Assembly: GCA_947448735.1 (NCBI GenBank) | Contig: CANFOS010000001.1 | Span: 124,001 to 188,000, forward strand | Reading direction: 5' to 3' | From: Comamonadaceae bacterium | Lineage (GTDB): Bacteria; Pseudomonadota; Gammaproteobacteria; Burkholderiales; Burkholderiaceae_C | DNA length: 64,000 nt | Shown here: positions 17,779 through 27,369 of the stretch, piece by piece | How the letters are laid out: each line of letters begins with the position of its first letter | Numbering within the stretch: the first letter of the stretch is position 1 | Program-made: the position numbers and the translations under genes | Notes under the pieces: generated by a model | The model's input: the letters and a program-made list of their open reading frames with translations, nothing else | Database searches by the model: none | What the model was told of the DNA's origin: nothing

Positions 17779-17798
17779 CCCTTAATCCTTAACCCTTG
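17771..17798. repeat. Short tandem heptamer repeat
   Basis: About four imperfect copies of a CCTTAAC-like heptamer directly overlap and follow the gdhA stop codon, before the convergent tannase-family gene. No function is apparent. Confidence 0.5.
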
Positions 17799-17808
17799 GT
17801 CGTGTGCG

Positions 17809-19554
17809 TTAAGGCGCTGCGCAGCTGTAGCTGGCCGCCACATTCAAGTCGCCCGCGCCCCGGTATTTGGCGTAGCCGGGGTAGTCGCACAAGGGCCGGG
17901 TTCTGCCGGGCACGCCTGCGGTGTCGGCCACGGTTTGCGGCGGGGGTGCAATACCTTTTTCAACCCAGTCTTCGAGTGTGGTCAGTGAGTCCCAGGCAGC
18001 GTTGAACACGCTGCTGAAGGCGTGGCCGTAACCCGGAATTTCGTAGTAGCGGGCAAAGCTGTCCACCTTGGCTGGCCCCATGGCGCTGCGAATGCGCTGC
18101 CAGTATTGCTGTGTGGCCCGGGTGCTGACCAGCGCGTCGTGCGATCCGTGCGCCATCAGTATCTTGCCGCCCTTGTTGGCAAAGGCTGACAAATCCGTTT
18201 TATTGGTGTCTTGCAGGGCGGTTAATTGCACAATGCGTGCTTGATAAGCACCGGGGTTTTGCGGGTCCAGGCTCAGCGAATTGAAGCCCGCGTCACGGGT
18301 CACAAAGTACTTCACCCACTGGTCCCAAAAGGTGCTGCCATAAGGCGGGCTGCTGGCAGGCGTGGTGACGTTGTTGACGGTGACCGCAGGCTTGACGGCA
18401 GGCATCGGGTTGGCGGGCTGCTCGGTGCCCAGCGACAAGGTCAGCACGGTTGGTTGCAGTGGGCTGGCGCTTGGGTTGCCAAAGTCGGTACCCCAAGTGT
18501 TAAAGCCGGGGTAGGTGGTCTCGCCGCTGGCCAGCGTGTAGTTCAGCACCAGCGGTGTGTTGGTCACCATATAGCCGGCGATCTGCGCATCAGACAAACA
18601 GCTGTCGCCCGCGTCGACACCGCCGGCGCAGCGCAGGGGCTGGTTGCCCAGCGTCGCCGTCATGGGGTTGAAGCTGGCGTTGCAGGCACTGACGTTGCTG
18701 ATCAGGCCATCCATCGCGCCGTCCAGCCCATCGCAGGCTGCCAGCGCTGCGTCGTACATCAGCTTGCGTTTGGCACGGCTGGGGTAGGCGCCGGGTTTGG
18801 CCAGCTCACGGGTGATGCGGCCAAACTGCAAATCAAGTGCAGCGGCATTCCAGGCCGGGTACAGCACGATGGCGCCGTCAAAGTCTTGCGGCCAGTTTTG
18901 CACCGCAAACAGCGCCTCGCGTCCGCCGGTTGACCCACCCGCAAAGTAGGTTTTTTGAACGCGCGCGGCATAGCGTGTCTGGATGATGTTGACAGCGGCA
19001 TCGCGCGTTTTTTTAATCGCATCAGACGAGAAATTCTTCAAGGCTTCATCGTTGGCGCCAAAGGTGCCATCGCGGCTGCCGTTGGCATTGGCCTGGTGGC
19101 CCGAGTCGCTGCCAAAGGTGGCGTAGCCGCGCGCCAGCGGGACCGGCTTGTCAGCAGGGCCTGCTGGCACATTGCCCAGGCCAGTTGCCAGCACGCCGTT
19201 GTAGCCACCGCCGCCAAACATCAGGGCCTTGCCGTTCCAGTTGGCCGGCAGATTGACCTGAAACTTGATTTTGGGCGCCGTGGCGTCGACCGGGTTGATG
19301 TCGCCCAGCACCTTGCAGTACTCCGCCACCGCCGCCACACCTGTGCCAGCAGCAGGAACAACGACGGCACTTGTGACAAGCGCGCCTGTGGTGGGCATGC
19401 CGATGGCTTGTGCGGCTATGGCCATGCCATTGAGGCCAGCGCATGCAGTCGGGCTTGAAGGTGGCGCGGGCAAGTTGCTGGCGCAGCCGGCCGCAGTCAG
19501 CGCGGCAAAAGTTGCTGCCAGATAAGCTGCGCTTCGTTGCATTGAAAATGTCAT
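17809..19554 (-). CDS. Tannase/feruloyl esterase family lipoprotein
   Basis: Secreted alpha/beta-hydrolase-like esterase of 581 residues from the ATG at 19554, which has GGAG seven bases upstream. The N-terminus is a lipoprotein-type signal with candidate lipidation Cys24 (LTAAGC). The nucleophile is Ser208 in AGGSTGGRE; the acid and base are likely in SHDALVS and YGHAFSS. The classical family carries a CS-D-HC motif in which two cysteines beside Ser and His form a disulfide; here both are replaced (Gly before Ser, Ala after His). It would cleave esters of plant phenolic acids or similar compounds in the periplasm. Start codons 16 codons upstream are possible but lack support. Confidence 0.82.
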   Translation of the reverse strand: MTFSMQRSAAYLAATFAALTAAGCASNLPAPPSSPTACAGLNGMAIAAQAIGMPTTGALVTSAVVVPAAGTGVAAVAEYCKVLGDINPVDATAPKIKFQVNLPANWNGKALMFGGGGYNGVLATGLGNVPAGPADKPVPLARGYATFGSDSGHQANANGSRDGTFGANDEALKNFSSDAIKKTRDAAVNIIQTRYAARVQKTYFAGGSTGGREALFAVQNWPQDFDGAIVLYPAWNAAALDLQFGRITRELAKPGAYPSRAKRKLMYDAALAACDGLDGAMDGLISNVSACNASFNPMTATLGNQPLRCAGGVDAGDSCLSDAQIAGYMVTNTPLVLNYTLASGETTYPGFNTWGTDFGNPSASPLQPTVLTLSLGTEQPANPMPAVKPAVTVNNVTTPASSPPYGSTFWDQWVKYFVTRDAGFNSLSLDPQNPGAYQARIVQLTALQDTNKTDLSAFANKGGKILMAHGSHDALVSTRATQQYWQRIRSAMGPAKVDSFARYYEIPGYGHAFSSVFNAAWDSLTTLEDWVEKGIAPPPQTVADTAGVPGRTRPLCDYPGYAKYRGAGDLNVAASYSCAAP

Positions 19555-19685
19555 GATGTCTCCGGTATCTTGATGTCTAAACAAGACCCGAAAGTAACAC
19601 AAACAAGGCGACGAAAACGAGTGGCAAACCCTTAAACGGGCTGATGACCAGCGGTGTTACCAAGCCAGGCTCGCTGATGGCCGAC

Positions 19686-21245
19686 TCACTCCAGATTGAG
19701 TTCCTGAATCTTGCGTGTGATGGTGTTGCGGCCTATGCCCAGTTTTTGCGCGGCTTCGATGCGGCGGCCGCGGGTGTTGAGCAATGCGGTTTGAATCAGT
19801 TTGGATTCAAACCTGCGGCTGAGCACGTCCCACACGTCGCTGCGGCCTGTGGCCAGCAAGGCTTGCGCCTCGAGTTCCAGGTCGGCCTCCCAGCCGTTGC
19901 TGGCAGATCCATTCGCGTTGCCGCTCAACACGATGGGTTGGGCTGCCAGCGGCGCATGGAGCGGCTCTGGCTTTGACGTGGCGGCAGGCTCGTCGACGTC
20001 AGTCACAAGGGCTGTCGCAAGTGCAGTAGCCGCTGCCGCATATGCCTCGGCCACTGGCGACTTGGGCAGTTCTGCGCCAGCACTGCCTATCACTTCGGGC
20101 GGCAGGTCCTTGGACTCAATCACCTGTGACGGTGCCATCACGGTGAGCCAGTGGCAAATGTTTTCCAGTTGGCGCACATTGCCCGGAAAGCCAAATTTGC
20201 TCAGCTGCTGCAAGGCCGAATCTGAAATGCGCTTGGGCTCGACACCGAGCTGCTTGGCGCTTTGCTGCAAAAAGTGGCGGGTCAGCGTGAACACGTCTTC
20301 ACGCCGCTCGCGCAGCGCAGGCAGGCGCAAACGGATCACGTTCAGGCGGTGGTACAGGTCTTCGCGGAACACCCCGTCCTTGACGCGCTGCTCCAGGTCC
20401 TGGTGAGTCGCTGCAATCACGCGCGGGTTGGCCTTGATGGCGATGTGCCCGCCCACCCGGTAAAAATGCCCGTCGCTCAGCACACGCAGCAAGCGGGTTT
20501 GCAGGTCAAACGGCATGTCGCCGATTTCATCGAGAAACAGCGTGCCGCCCTCGGCTTGTTCGAAGCGGCCGCGGCGCATGGTTTGAGCGCCGGTAAACGC
20601 GCCGCGTTCATGACCAAACAACTCGCTTTCCAGCAACTCCTTGGGAATGGCTGCGGTATTGATGGCAATAAACGGGCCGTTGGCACGGCTTGAATGCTTG
20701 TGCAGCGCCTTGGCCACCAGCTCTTTGCCCGAACCCGACTCACCCGTGATCATCACCGTCACATTGCTCTGGCTCAGACGGCCGATGGCGCGAAACACGT
20801 CCTGCATGGCGGGGGCCTGACCCAGCATTTCCGGGGCTTCGGCCATGCGCTCTTCGGAGACCTCTTCGCGCTGGCTTTCTTCAACGGCACGACGAATCAG
20901 CTCGACCGCTTTGGGCAGGTCAAACGGCTTGGGCAGGTATTCAAACGCACCGCCCTGAAAGGCTGACACAGCGCTGTCCAGGTCAGAAAACGCCGTCATG
21001 ATGATGACCGGCAGGCCTGGCAGTTTTTGTTTGACCTTGTCGAGCAGTTCCAGGCCCGAACCACCGGGCATGCGAATATCGCTCACCAAAACTTGCGGGC
21101 CGTCGTCTTCGCCCGCCTCGGCCAGCGCAGCCAGCACCTCGCGTGGGTTGGTGAAGCTGCGGGTGGGCAGGTTTTCGCGCAACAAGGCTTTTTCCAGTAC
21201 GAACCGGATCGACTGGTCATCATCAACAATCCAGATGGGCTTCAT
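19686..21245 (-). CDS. ntrC: Nitrogen regulation response regulator NtrC
   Basis: Sigma54-dependent activator of nitrogen-scavenging genes, 519 residues. Domains: receiver with phospho-acceptor Asp56 (VSDIRMP); AAA+ ATPase with GESGSGKE (168-175) and the sigma54-contacting GAFTGA (215-220); a long alanine-rich linker (about 385-440); and a Fis-type helix-turn-helix at the C-terminus ([19 protein letters not shown]). It follows ntrB with an 85-base gap and is presumably phosphorylated by it. Likely targets visible here are glnA and amtB. Confidence 0.95.
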   Translation of the reverse strand: MKPIWIVDDDQSIRFVLEKALLRENLPTRSFTNPREVLAALAEAGEDDGPQVLVSDIRMPGGSGLELLDKVKQKLPGLPVIIMTAFSDLDSAVSAFQGGAFEYLPKPFDLPKAVELIRRAVEESQREEVSEERMAEAPEMLGQAPAMQDVFRAIGRLSQSNVTVMITGESGSGKELVAKALHKHSSRANGPFIAINTAAIPKELLESELFGHERGAFTGAQTMRRGRFEQAEGGTLFLDEIGDMPFDLQTRLLRVLSDGHFYRVGGHIAIKANPRVIAATHQDLEQRVKDGVFREDLYHRLNVIRLRLPALRERREDVFTLTRHFLQQSAKQLGVEPKRISDSALQQLSKFGFPGNVRQLENICHWLTVMAPSQVIESKDLPPEVIGSAGAELPKSPVAEAYAAAATALATALVTDVDEPAATSKPEPLHAPLAAQPIVLSGNANGSASNGWEADLELEAQALLATGRSDVWDVLSRRFESKLIQTALLNTRGRRIEAAQKLGIGRNTITRKIQELNLE

Positions 21246-21330
21246 GTTGCTTTGTCCCTTTGGAGTTCATCCACTGTGTGTCTGTCAAAAAATCAGGCGC
21301 CAGACATCAAGCAAGCTGTCACGTCAAGCC

Positions 21331-22431
21331 TCAGGGCAGAGGTATCAGCAACTTGAAGTCGGTTCGCCCCGGGACACTGTCGCACTCTATCAAGCCGTGG
21401 TGTTGCTGCACAAAGGTTTGCGCAAGCGTCAATCCCAGCCCTGAACCGCCTTCCCGACCCGATATCAGCGGGTAAAAAATACGGTCTTTCAAAGAGTCCG
21501 GCACGCCCGGTCCATTGTCAATGACATGCAATTCCAGTGCCAAGCGGTAGCGCTGCTTGCCAAATGTCACTTGCCGGGCGATTCGCGTCTTGAAAGTGAT
21601 GCGTGCGTCGCCTGCCGCGATGCGCTCGCTCAAGGCCTGCGCCGCGTTGTGGGCGATGTTGATGACCGCCTGAATCAGCTGCTCACGGTCGCCGCGAAAT
21701 TCAGGAATCGACACGTCATAGTCGCGGCTAAAGCTCAGCCCTTTGGGGAACTCGGCCAATATCAGTGAGCGGACCCGCTCGCACACCTCATGAATGCTCA
21801 CATCGCCCACCAGGTGCGGCCTTCGATGCGGGGCCAGCAGGCGGTCCACCAGCGACTGCAGGCGGTCTGCTTCATGGATGATGACCTGGGTGTACTCGGT
21901 CAGCGACTTGTCGATGTCCATCTGCAGCAACTGCGCGGCACCCCGAATGCCGCCCAGCGGGTTTTTGATTTCATGCGCCAGATTGCGGATCAGCTCTTTG
22001 TTGGCCTGGGCCTGGTCCATCAGGCGCTCTTCACGGTCTTGCTTGGCTTGTTGTTCCAGCGGCAGCAACTCGATGATGGCCTCGCCAGGCGTGTCTGTTT
22101 GCGCCACCACCACGTGCACCGACAAGGGCTCATGACTCATGCGTTTGAGCCAGGCGTCGTAGCGCAAGGCGGCAAACTCGTTGCTGCCCGCACCTTCCAG
22201 CGCGTTTTGCAAAATATGCGGCTCGGTAAAGCAGTCTGGCAACTGCGAGCCTTCAATGGTGCGTCGCGACATACCCAGGGCGACTTCGAGTGCCGCGTTG
22301 GCAAACACCACCACACCGTCAGTGCGCACCACGGCCACCAGTGTGGCCAGCAGGTCAAAGGCGTGAAAGCGGTTCGCCGCTGATGGCGACACTTTGCTGG
22401 AGAGAACTGAAGGCTTTTTCAAGCTTTCCAT
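21331..22431 (-). CDS. ntrB: Nitrogen regulation sensor kinase NtrB
   Basis: Cytosolic histidine kinase/phosphatase that controls NtrC, 366 residues. An N-terminal PAS domain (about 22-130) is followed by the H-box NLAHEIKNPLGG with His153 and an ATPase domain containing NIAHNAAQAL, DNGPGVP and GSGLGL. PII protein normally governs its phosphatase state. It precedes ntrC, matching the glnA-ntrB-ntrC order, although a DUF4124 gene separates it from glnA. Confidence 0.95.
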   Translation of the reverse strand: MESLKKPSVLSSKVSPSAANRFHAFDLLATLVAVVRTDGVVVFANAALEVALGMSRRTIEGSQLPDCFTEPHILQNALEGAGSNEFAALRYDAWLKRMSHEPLSVHVVVAQTDTPGEAIIELLPLEQQAKQDREERLMDQAQANKELIRNLAHEIKNPLGGIRGAAQLLQMDIDKSLTEYTQVIIHEADRLQSLVDRLLAPHRRPHLVGDVSIHEVCERVRSLILAEFPKGLSFSRDYDVSIPEFRGDREQLIQAVINIAHNAAQALSERIAAGDARITFKTRIARQVTFGKQRYRLALELHVIDNGPGVPDSLKDRIFYPLISGREGGSGLGLTLAQTFVQQHHGLIECDSVPGRTDFKLLIPLP

Positions 22432-22467
22432 TTTGGCGCAGAAAGTCGGCCCAAGGCGGGCAGATGG

Positions 22468-22998
22468 TCAATTGTTGTTGGGCAAGCGGGAAATTTCCCG
22501 CTTCAGGCCAGCGATGTCGCTGACCTGGCGGGCAATGCTGTCTTTGAGCTCCGCCACCCGGTCAAGGTAGCGCTGGTGGTTGCGCCCTTCTATGCCCTGC
22601 TTTTCAGGTTCGCCGTTGTTGTACTCTTTTTGCTGCTCAACCAGCCTGGCTTCGGCTTTTTTCAGTTCGGACTCAAGGATTCTGCGCGAGTCACTGTCAC
22701 GTGCTTTTTGCTCTGCGCTGCCAGACGATGTTGAGGAAGACGGTGATGAAGTCGGTGATGAAGAAGCAACGCGCACGGCCGCTTTTTGCACCGGGGCAGA
22801 CTGCACCACCGTGACGTTGCCGCCTTCCATGATTTTGCAAGCGCGTTGCTGCGCTTCTTTGGCATTGTTGATGTACTCGGTGCTTTTGCCGTCGGCAGCC
22901 TGGCAACGGTAAACCTGCGCTGACGCCGGGCCACAAGCCAAGGCCAGCAGCACAGCTGCGAACGGAATCATGGTCGAGATCAAGAATGTGTGTTTCAT
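22468..22998 (-). CDS. Periplasmic DUF4124-type protein with coiled coil
   Basis: 176 residues from the ATG at 22998. It has a signal peptide (ends ACGPASAQ), then a DUF4124-like segment (VYRCQAADGKSTEYIN), a serine-rich linker and a C-terminal coiled coil (about 110-170). Function unknown; such proteins are exported in many betaproteobacteria. The frame is open 46 codons upstream, but the signal peptide fixes the start. It lies between glnA and ntrB with a terminator on the glnA side, so it may have its own promoter or catch readthrough. Confidence 0.75.
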   Translation of the reverse strand: MKHTFLISTMIPFAAVLLALACGPASAQVYRCQAADGKSTEYINNAKEAQQRACKIMEGGNVTVVQSAPVQKAAVRVASSSPTSSPSSSTSSGSAEQKARDSDSRRILESELKKAEARLVEQQKEYNNGEPEKQGIEGRNHQRYLDRVAELKDSIARQVSDIAGLKREISRLPNNN

Positions 22999-23098
22999 GC
23001 GGAACCCCAGTTGCCATGGATGGCCAAGATGGTCAGTGAGTATGCGGCAAATGCCTGAAAATGCAAAGTTGTCTACCCATATCCCCCACCGGCCAACG

Positions 23099-23130
23099 AA
23101 AAAAGGACGGCTTGTGCCGTCCTTTTTTTT
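23099..23130 (-). terminator. Terminator after glnA
   Basis: GGACGGC-TTGT-GCCGTCC (23105-23122) is flanked by A residues on the low side and T residues on the high side, so it has the form of a terminator on either strand. It follows glnA by about 25 bases and separates it from the DUF4124 gene. Confidence 0.88.
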
Positions 23131-23155
23131 AACCACAAAAGTGGTTTGGGCCGCT

Positions 23156-24571
23156 TTACAGCGAGTAGTACATGTCGTATTCGACCGGGTGAGTGGCCAT
23201 GCGGAAGCGGGTCACCTCCTGCATTTTCAGCTCGATGTAGGCGTCGATCATGGAGTCGGTGAACACACCACCTTTGGTCAGGAAGCCGCGGCCCGTGTCC
23301 AGGTAGTCCAGCGCCTGATCCAGGCTGTGGCACACGGTTGGGATTTTTGCGTCTTCTTCGGGCGGCAGATGGTACAAGTCCTTCGTGGCCGCTTCGCCGG
23401 GGTGGATTTTGTTCTCCACGCCGTCCAGACCCGCCATCATCAATGCCGAGAAGGCCAAGTAAGGGTTGGCCAGTGGGTCTGGGAAACGCGCCTCAATGCG
23501 GCGACCTTTGGGGTTGGCCACATACGGAATGCGAATTGACGCCGAGCGGTTTTTGGCTGAGTAAGCCAGTTTGACCGGTGCCTCAAAGCCAGGAACCAGG
23601 CGCTTGTAGCTGTTGGTGCCGGGGTTGGTGATGGCGTTCAGAGCGCGTGCATGCTTGATGATGCCGCCGATGTAGTACAGCGCAAAATCTGACAGACCTG
23701 CATAGCCGTCGCCAGCAAACAGGTTTTTGCCGTCTTTCCAGATCGACTGGTGCACGTGCATGCCGCTGCCGTTGTCGCCAACGATGGGCTTGGGCATGAA
23801 GGTGGCGGTTTTGCCGTAAGCGTTGGCCACGTTGTGCACCACATACTTCAGCAAAATGGTCCAGTCAGCGCGCTGAACCAGCGTGCTGAACCTGGTGCCC
23901 ATCTCGTTTTGGCCAGCACCAGCGACTTCGTGGTGGAACACTTCAACCGGAATGCCCAGGGACTCAAGCACCAGCGACATTTCGGCGCGCATATCTTGCG
24001 TGCTATCGACCGGCGGCACGGGGAAGTAACCACCCTTGACGGTCGGGCGATGGCCGCGGTTGCCGCCTTCGAGTTTTTTGCCGGAGTTCCATGGTGCTTC
24101 GTATTCGTCCACTTCAAAGAAAGCGCCCGACATCTCGTTGGCCCAGCGAACGCCATCAAAAATGAAGAACTCTGGCTCGGGGCCAAAGAAAGCGGTGTCG
24201 CCCAGGCCAGATGCCTTCAGGTAGGCTTCTGCGCGCTTGGCGATAGAGCGTGGATCACGGTCGTAGGCCTTGCCGTCGGTGGGGTCCAGAACGTCGCAGC
24301 TCAAAAACAGCGTTGTCTCTTCGTAAAACGGGTCAAGATTGGCGGTATTGGCATCTGGCATGAGCAACATGTCAGAAGCTTCAATACCCTTCCAGCCGGC
24401 GATAGACGAGCCATCAAATGCGTGACCAGAGGTGAATTTGTCTTCGTCAAAGTGAGACACAGGCACGGTGACGTGCTGCTCCTTGCCACGGGTGTCGGTG
24501 AAGCGGAAGTCAACAAACTTGACTTCGTTTTCCTTGACCATTTTCATGACGTCTGCGACGGTCTTTGCCAT
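23156..24571 (-). CDS. glnA: Glutamine synthetase type I
   Basis: Condenses ammonium and glutamate to glutamine using ATP; 471 residues from the ATG at 24571, with GGAG upstream. Characteristic elements include GHAFDGSS, the metal/substrate motif PEPEFF, NGSGMH(VH) and NKIHPG. The adenylylation tyrosine is Tyr400 in [10 protein letters not shown], so activity is probably controlled by GlnE. The upstream region has a sigma54-like promoter and NtrC-like sites, consistent with induction under nitrogen limitation. Confidence 0.97.
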   Translation of the reverse strand: MAKTVADVMKMVKENEVKFVDFRFTDTRGKEQHVTVPVSHFDEDKFTSGHAFDGSSIAGWKGIEASDMLLMPDANTANLDPFYEETTLFLSCDVLDPTDGKAYDRDPRSIAKRAEAYLKASGLGDTAFFGPEPEFFIFDGVRWANEMSGAFFEVDEYEAPWNSGKKLEGGNRGHRPTVKGGYFPVPPVDSTQDMRAEMSLVLESLGIPVEVFHHEVAGAGQNEMGTRFSTLVQRADWTILLKYVVHNVANAYGKTATFMPKPIVGDNGSGMHVHQSIWKDGKNLFAGDGYAGLSDFALYYIGGIIKHARALNAITNPGTNSYKRLVPGFEAPVKLAYSAKNRSASIRIPYVANPKGRRIEARFPDPLANPYLAFSALMMAGLDGVENKIHPGEAATKDLYHLPPEEDAKIPTVCHSLDQALDYLDTGRGFLTKGGVFTDSMIDAYIELKMQEVTRFRMATHPVEYDMYYSL

Positions 24572-24640
24572 CAAAATCTCCAGTAAATAGGTTGTGGATG
24601 GGTTGCGAGAGGGTTGTAACTATATTCTCAGCAGCCTTGA

Positions 24641-24660
24641 ATGCACTTTTTATGCCAAAA
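24641..24660 (-). promoter_or_regulatory. Sigma54-type promoter of glnA
   Basis: Read on the minus strand, TTGGCATAAAAAGTGCAT has GG (24656-24655) and GC (24644-24643) separated by exactly ten bases, the hallmark of -24/-12 promoters. It lies about 70 bases ahead of the glnA start. Confidence 0.65.
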
Positions 24661-24759
24661 CAAGGCCGCTTTGATTAAGAAGAACATCCCAGATTGTGCC
24701 GTGAAATTTGGCCGTCCCTGCAGGTTTTTGGCTTTGGCAAGCCAGAAACTTGGATTCGT

Positions 24760-24819
24760 GCACGTTTTTGTGCCTTACACAAAACGCACCTTTATAGTGC
24801 GAAAAACTAACGCACCAAT
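24760..24819 (-). promoter_or_regulatory. NtrC-like enhancer sites upstream of glnA
   Basis: CGCAC-CTTTATA-GTGCG (24785-24801) has the GCAC-N7-GTGC form of NtrC sites. A second, six-spaced GCAC/GTGC pair is at 24760-24773, and a TTGGTGC half-site reads on the minus strand at 24819-24813. They stand about 100-165 bases from the sigma54 promoter and overlap the 3' end of the CinA-like gene. Confidence 0.55.
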
Positions 24820-25628
24820 TCGGGGCCAAGTGTGACGTTGAACGGCCCAAGCCCGGCCAGCAAGGCCGGGTAAGCCAGATCAACCGCCGCGGGCGCACCC
24901 TTGACGCCCAGCTCGATATGCCTGCCATAGGTCGGGTGGTCGACGCTCGGCAGACTGAAAACCTTGACGCCAGCATGTGCGGCTTCGATCGCTTCCATCA
25001 GCGGCGTGAGGGTGGCCTCCATCGAGCCTGAGACGATGACGGACTTTTCTACATAGGCTGACTTTTGGTGCAGGTGGGCATAGTGGGTATCCAAGACCCA
25101 GGCCATCATCGGCCAGGCCATCACCGGGAAACCGGGAAGGAAGTGAACCGCGCCCTGCCCCACCTTGCAGGTAAAGCCAGGAATTTTGTTGTAAGGGTTC
25201 GGAATAATGTCCGCGCCCACCGGAAACACGCCCATGTTCAGGCGGTGGATGTTGTCGTGCCGGTCTGGGTCAAACGGCACGCCCTGCTCTTTGGCGGTGT
25301 CTTTCATGCGCTCGGTGATCAGCAACTTGGCTTCGGGGTGAAGAGCCAGCTCGACGCCCAGGGCAGCGGCTGCACATTGGCGGGTGTGGTCATCTGGCGT
25401 GGCACCAATGCCGCCGCATGAAAACACCACGTCGCCAGATTCCCGCGCAGCCGCAAATGCGCGCGCCAATGTCGCCGTGATGCGGGGCTTGTCGTCGCCC
25501 ACGTAGTCGGCATGGGCCAGTTGCAGACCGCGCTCGCCCAGAAGTTCAATGGCCTTGGGCAGGTGCTTGTCGGCACGTTTGCCAGACAGGATTTCGTCGC
25601 CGATGATGATGATTGCAAAGTGGGTCAT
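24807..25628 (-). CDS. CinA-like molybdopterin-binding domain protein
   Basis: Cytoplasmic protein of 273 residues holding only the N-terminal MoCF/CinA domain: IIIGDEILSGKR at the start, then CGGIGATPDDHTRQ, LPGFP. The C-terminal nicotinamide mononucleotide deamidase domain of full CinA is absent, as in the stand-alone COG1058 family. The COG1058 domain in some proteins has ADP-ribose pyrophosphatase activity; whether that holds here is unknown. It is transcribed ahead of glnA, and the glnA enhancer region overlaps its last codons. Confidence 0.82.
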   Translation of the reverse strand: MTHFAIIIIGDEILSGKRADKHLPKAIELLGERGLQLAHADYVGDDKPRITATLARAFAAARESGDVVFSCGGIGATPDDHTRQCAAAALGVELALHPEAKLLITERMKDTAKEQGVPFDPDRHDNIHRLNMGVFPVGADIIPNPYNKIPGFTCKVGQGAVHFLPGFPVMAWPMMAWVLDTHYAHLHQKSAYVEKSVIVSGSMEATLTPLMEAIEAAHAGVKVFSLPSVDHPTYGRHIELGVKGAPAAVDLAYPALLAGLGPFNVTLGPELVR

Positions 25629-25650
25629 AAAAAAAGGTGAAAAAAAGGAT

Positions 25651-26547
25651 TCAGGGGTGCGCCGCGGGCGCAGGCAGTTCAGACGTTGGTAAAGTTTTAT
25701 CAGCTATTAATTCAGGAGCTGCTGGCACAGTATTTTGATGGTCTGCAGCGCTTTTTTGCTTGCGCAGTTGCTCTAGCGCGTCCAGTGTGAAGTGCGCAAA
25801 CCAGAGCGATGAAAAGGCAAACACCAGCGTGTAGATCCAGATCGCAAGCGGCACCAAGAGGGGTGCTGCCACCACAAACATCGCACCCGATGCCCACACC
25901 AGGCTAGGCGCAGCGCCCAGATAGCCACTGATCACGCCGATGGCCAGCAAGGAGCCCCGGTGCGCTTTGAAAATCTGCCTGCGCTCCTCCATGCTGGCAT
26001 GGTCGACCAGCGCGTCATACGACATGACGCGGTAGGTCAACCAACCCCAGATCAGCGGCGGCAGCACCAGAATCAGCGGCGGAATCAGCCAGAGCGGCAC
26101 AGACAGTACCAGCGCCACCACCGCCAGCAGCGTCGAGCCCAGCGACCACAGCAGACTGGCCAGCATCGAGCCGCCTTTTTTTCGCTCCAGCGCTGGAAAG
26201 CGCCGCTCGGCCACCAGCGCCACCATGGTCGGCGTCATGAAAATTGCCACAAACAGCAGCGATACGACCACGATCACCGGGATCGACAAAAACAGCAGCA
26301 CCGCAGGCGCCAGCACCGACCGCAGCCGACTTAAACCCAGCCCTTCCAGCCAGCGCACCAGCATGTTGAGCAACTCAAAGCTCTCCAGCAGGCGGCCTAG
26401 CGCGGCAGCGGCGTCCCAAAAAAAGAAATACCCCAACCCCAACGCCAGCACCGCCATGATGATCAGCGGCAGCACCGACAGCGCAATCACCCGCGGGTGC
26501 AGGCAATAAACAGCAGCGCGCCAGAAGGAGTTGATGAGTTTGCCCAT
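25651..26547 (-). CDS. EI24-domain integral membrane protein
   Basis: Inner-membrane protein of 298 residues with about six hydrophobic segments (about 15-265), matching the EI24/CysZ-like family; CysZ transports sulfate, but the role of this branch is not established. The C-terminal tail (about 266-282, ADHQNTVPAAPELIA) is encoded by a copy of the dispersed repeat that also occurs in truB, so the tail is probably not conserved. The CinA-like gene follows 22 bases later, so the two are likely cotranscribed. Confidence 0.75.
   Translation of the reverse strand: MGKLINSFWRAAVYCLHPRVIALSVLPLIIMAVLALGLGYFFFWDAAAALGRLLESFELLNMLVRWLEGLGLSRLRSVLAPAVLLFLSIPVIVVVSLLFVAIFMTPTMVALVAERRFPALERKKGGSMLASLLWSLGSTLLAVVALVLSVPLWLIPPLILVLPPLIWGWLTYRVMSYDALVDHASMEERRQIFKAHRGSLLAIGVISGYLGAAPSLVWASGAMFVVAAPLLVPLAIWIYTLVFAFSSLWFAHFTLDALEQLRKQKSAADHQNTVPAAPELIADKTLPTSELPAPAAHP
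25705..25749. repeat. Dispersed repeat inside the EI24 gene
   Basis: The core AGCTGCTGGC...ACAGTATTTTGATGGTCTGCAGC resembles 59571-59605 in truB. It is read in frame and codes for the variable protein tail. Confidence 0.55.
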
Positions 26548-26595
26548 GGCCTAAGAATAACGCCTTGACCAGACGTGTTGCATTAGGATGAGGCC

Positions 26596-27369
26596 ATGCC
26601 ATGTTTAAACATCAACGGCCAGCAGTTGGAGGTCAGGCGCATCGAAGGGTCTGCCGCGCTGGCCCCGCTTGTTTTTTTGCACGAAGGCCTGGGCAGCGTC
26701 AGCCTGTGGACCCAGCGCGGGCTGGACTGGCCGCTGGCCCTTTGCCAGGCGACCGGTCGCGCCGGGGTGGTCTATTCACGGCGTGGTTATGGGCAGTCTG
26801 AAGCGGCGCCGCCGGGCCGCCATCATCTGGGGGCCGACTACTTGCATAGCGAAGCCTGGGACGTGCTACCCGCCTTGCTGGCCCAACTCGACATTGAGCA
26901 CCCAGTGCTGCTGGGCCATTCAGACGGGGCAACGATTGCGCTGCTTTACGCCAGCCGCCACCCGGTCGCGGCCTGCATCGCGATGGCCCCGCATGTGCTG
27001 GTTGAACCTGTTGCGAAAACGGCCATCATGGCGGCCAAAGCAGCCTTTGAGACCGGCGGCCTGCGCGAGCGCTTGGCCAAACACCATGACGACGTAGACG
27101 GCGCGTTCTGGCAATGGAACGACGTGTGGCTGTCAAAAGCCTTTGCCAGCTTTGACATTCGCCCTGACTGCCAACGCATCACCGCCCCCCTGCTGCTGGT
27201 CCAAGGCCTGAACGACGAGTACGGCACCATGCTGCAACTCGACGAAATCGCGCTGGCCGCGCCCCATGCGCAGCAGCTCAGGCTGGCCGACTGCGGGCAT
27301 TCACCCCACCGTGATCAACCACAGCCTTGCATCGAAGGCGTGACCGACTTTCTGAAAAACGTTGGTTAA
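26596..27369 (+). CDS. Alpha/beta hydrolase
   Basis: Cytoplasmic hydrolase of 257 residues. The nucleophile elbow is GHSDG with Ser109, an HEGLGS oxyanion segment lies near residue 29, the acid is likely Asp in GLNDEYG and the base His in DCGHSPH. The family includes esterases, ring-cleavage hydrolases and lactonases; the GHSDG variant is frequent in 2-hydroxymuconate-semialdehyde-hydrolase-like proteins. The substrate cannot be told. It is divergent from the EI24 gene with a 48-base gap. Its final codons and stop are part of a 15-base tandem duplication. Confidence 0.82.
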   Translation: MPCLNINGQQLEVRRIEGSAALAPLVFLHEGLGSVSLWTQRGLDWPLALCQATGRAGVVYSRRGYGQSEAAPPGRHHLGADYLHSEAWDVLPALLAQLDIEHPVLLGHSDGATIALLYASRHPVAACIAMAPHVLVEPVAKTAIMAAKAAFETGGLRERLAKHHDDVDGAFWQWNDVWLSKAFASFDIRPDCQRITAPLLLVQGLNDEYGTMLQLDEIALAAPHAQQLRLADCGHSPHRDQPQPCIEGVTDFLKNVG

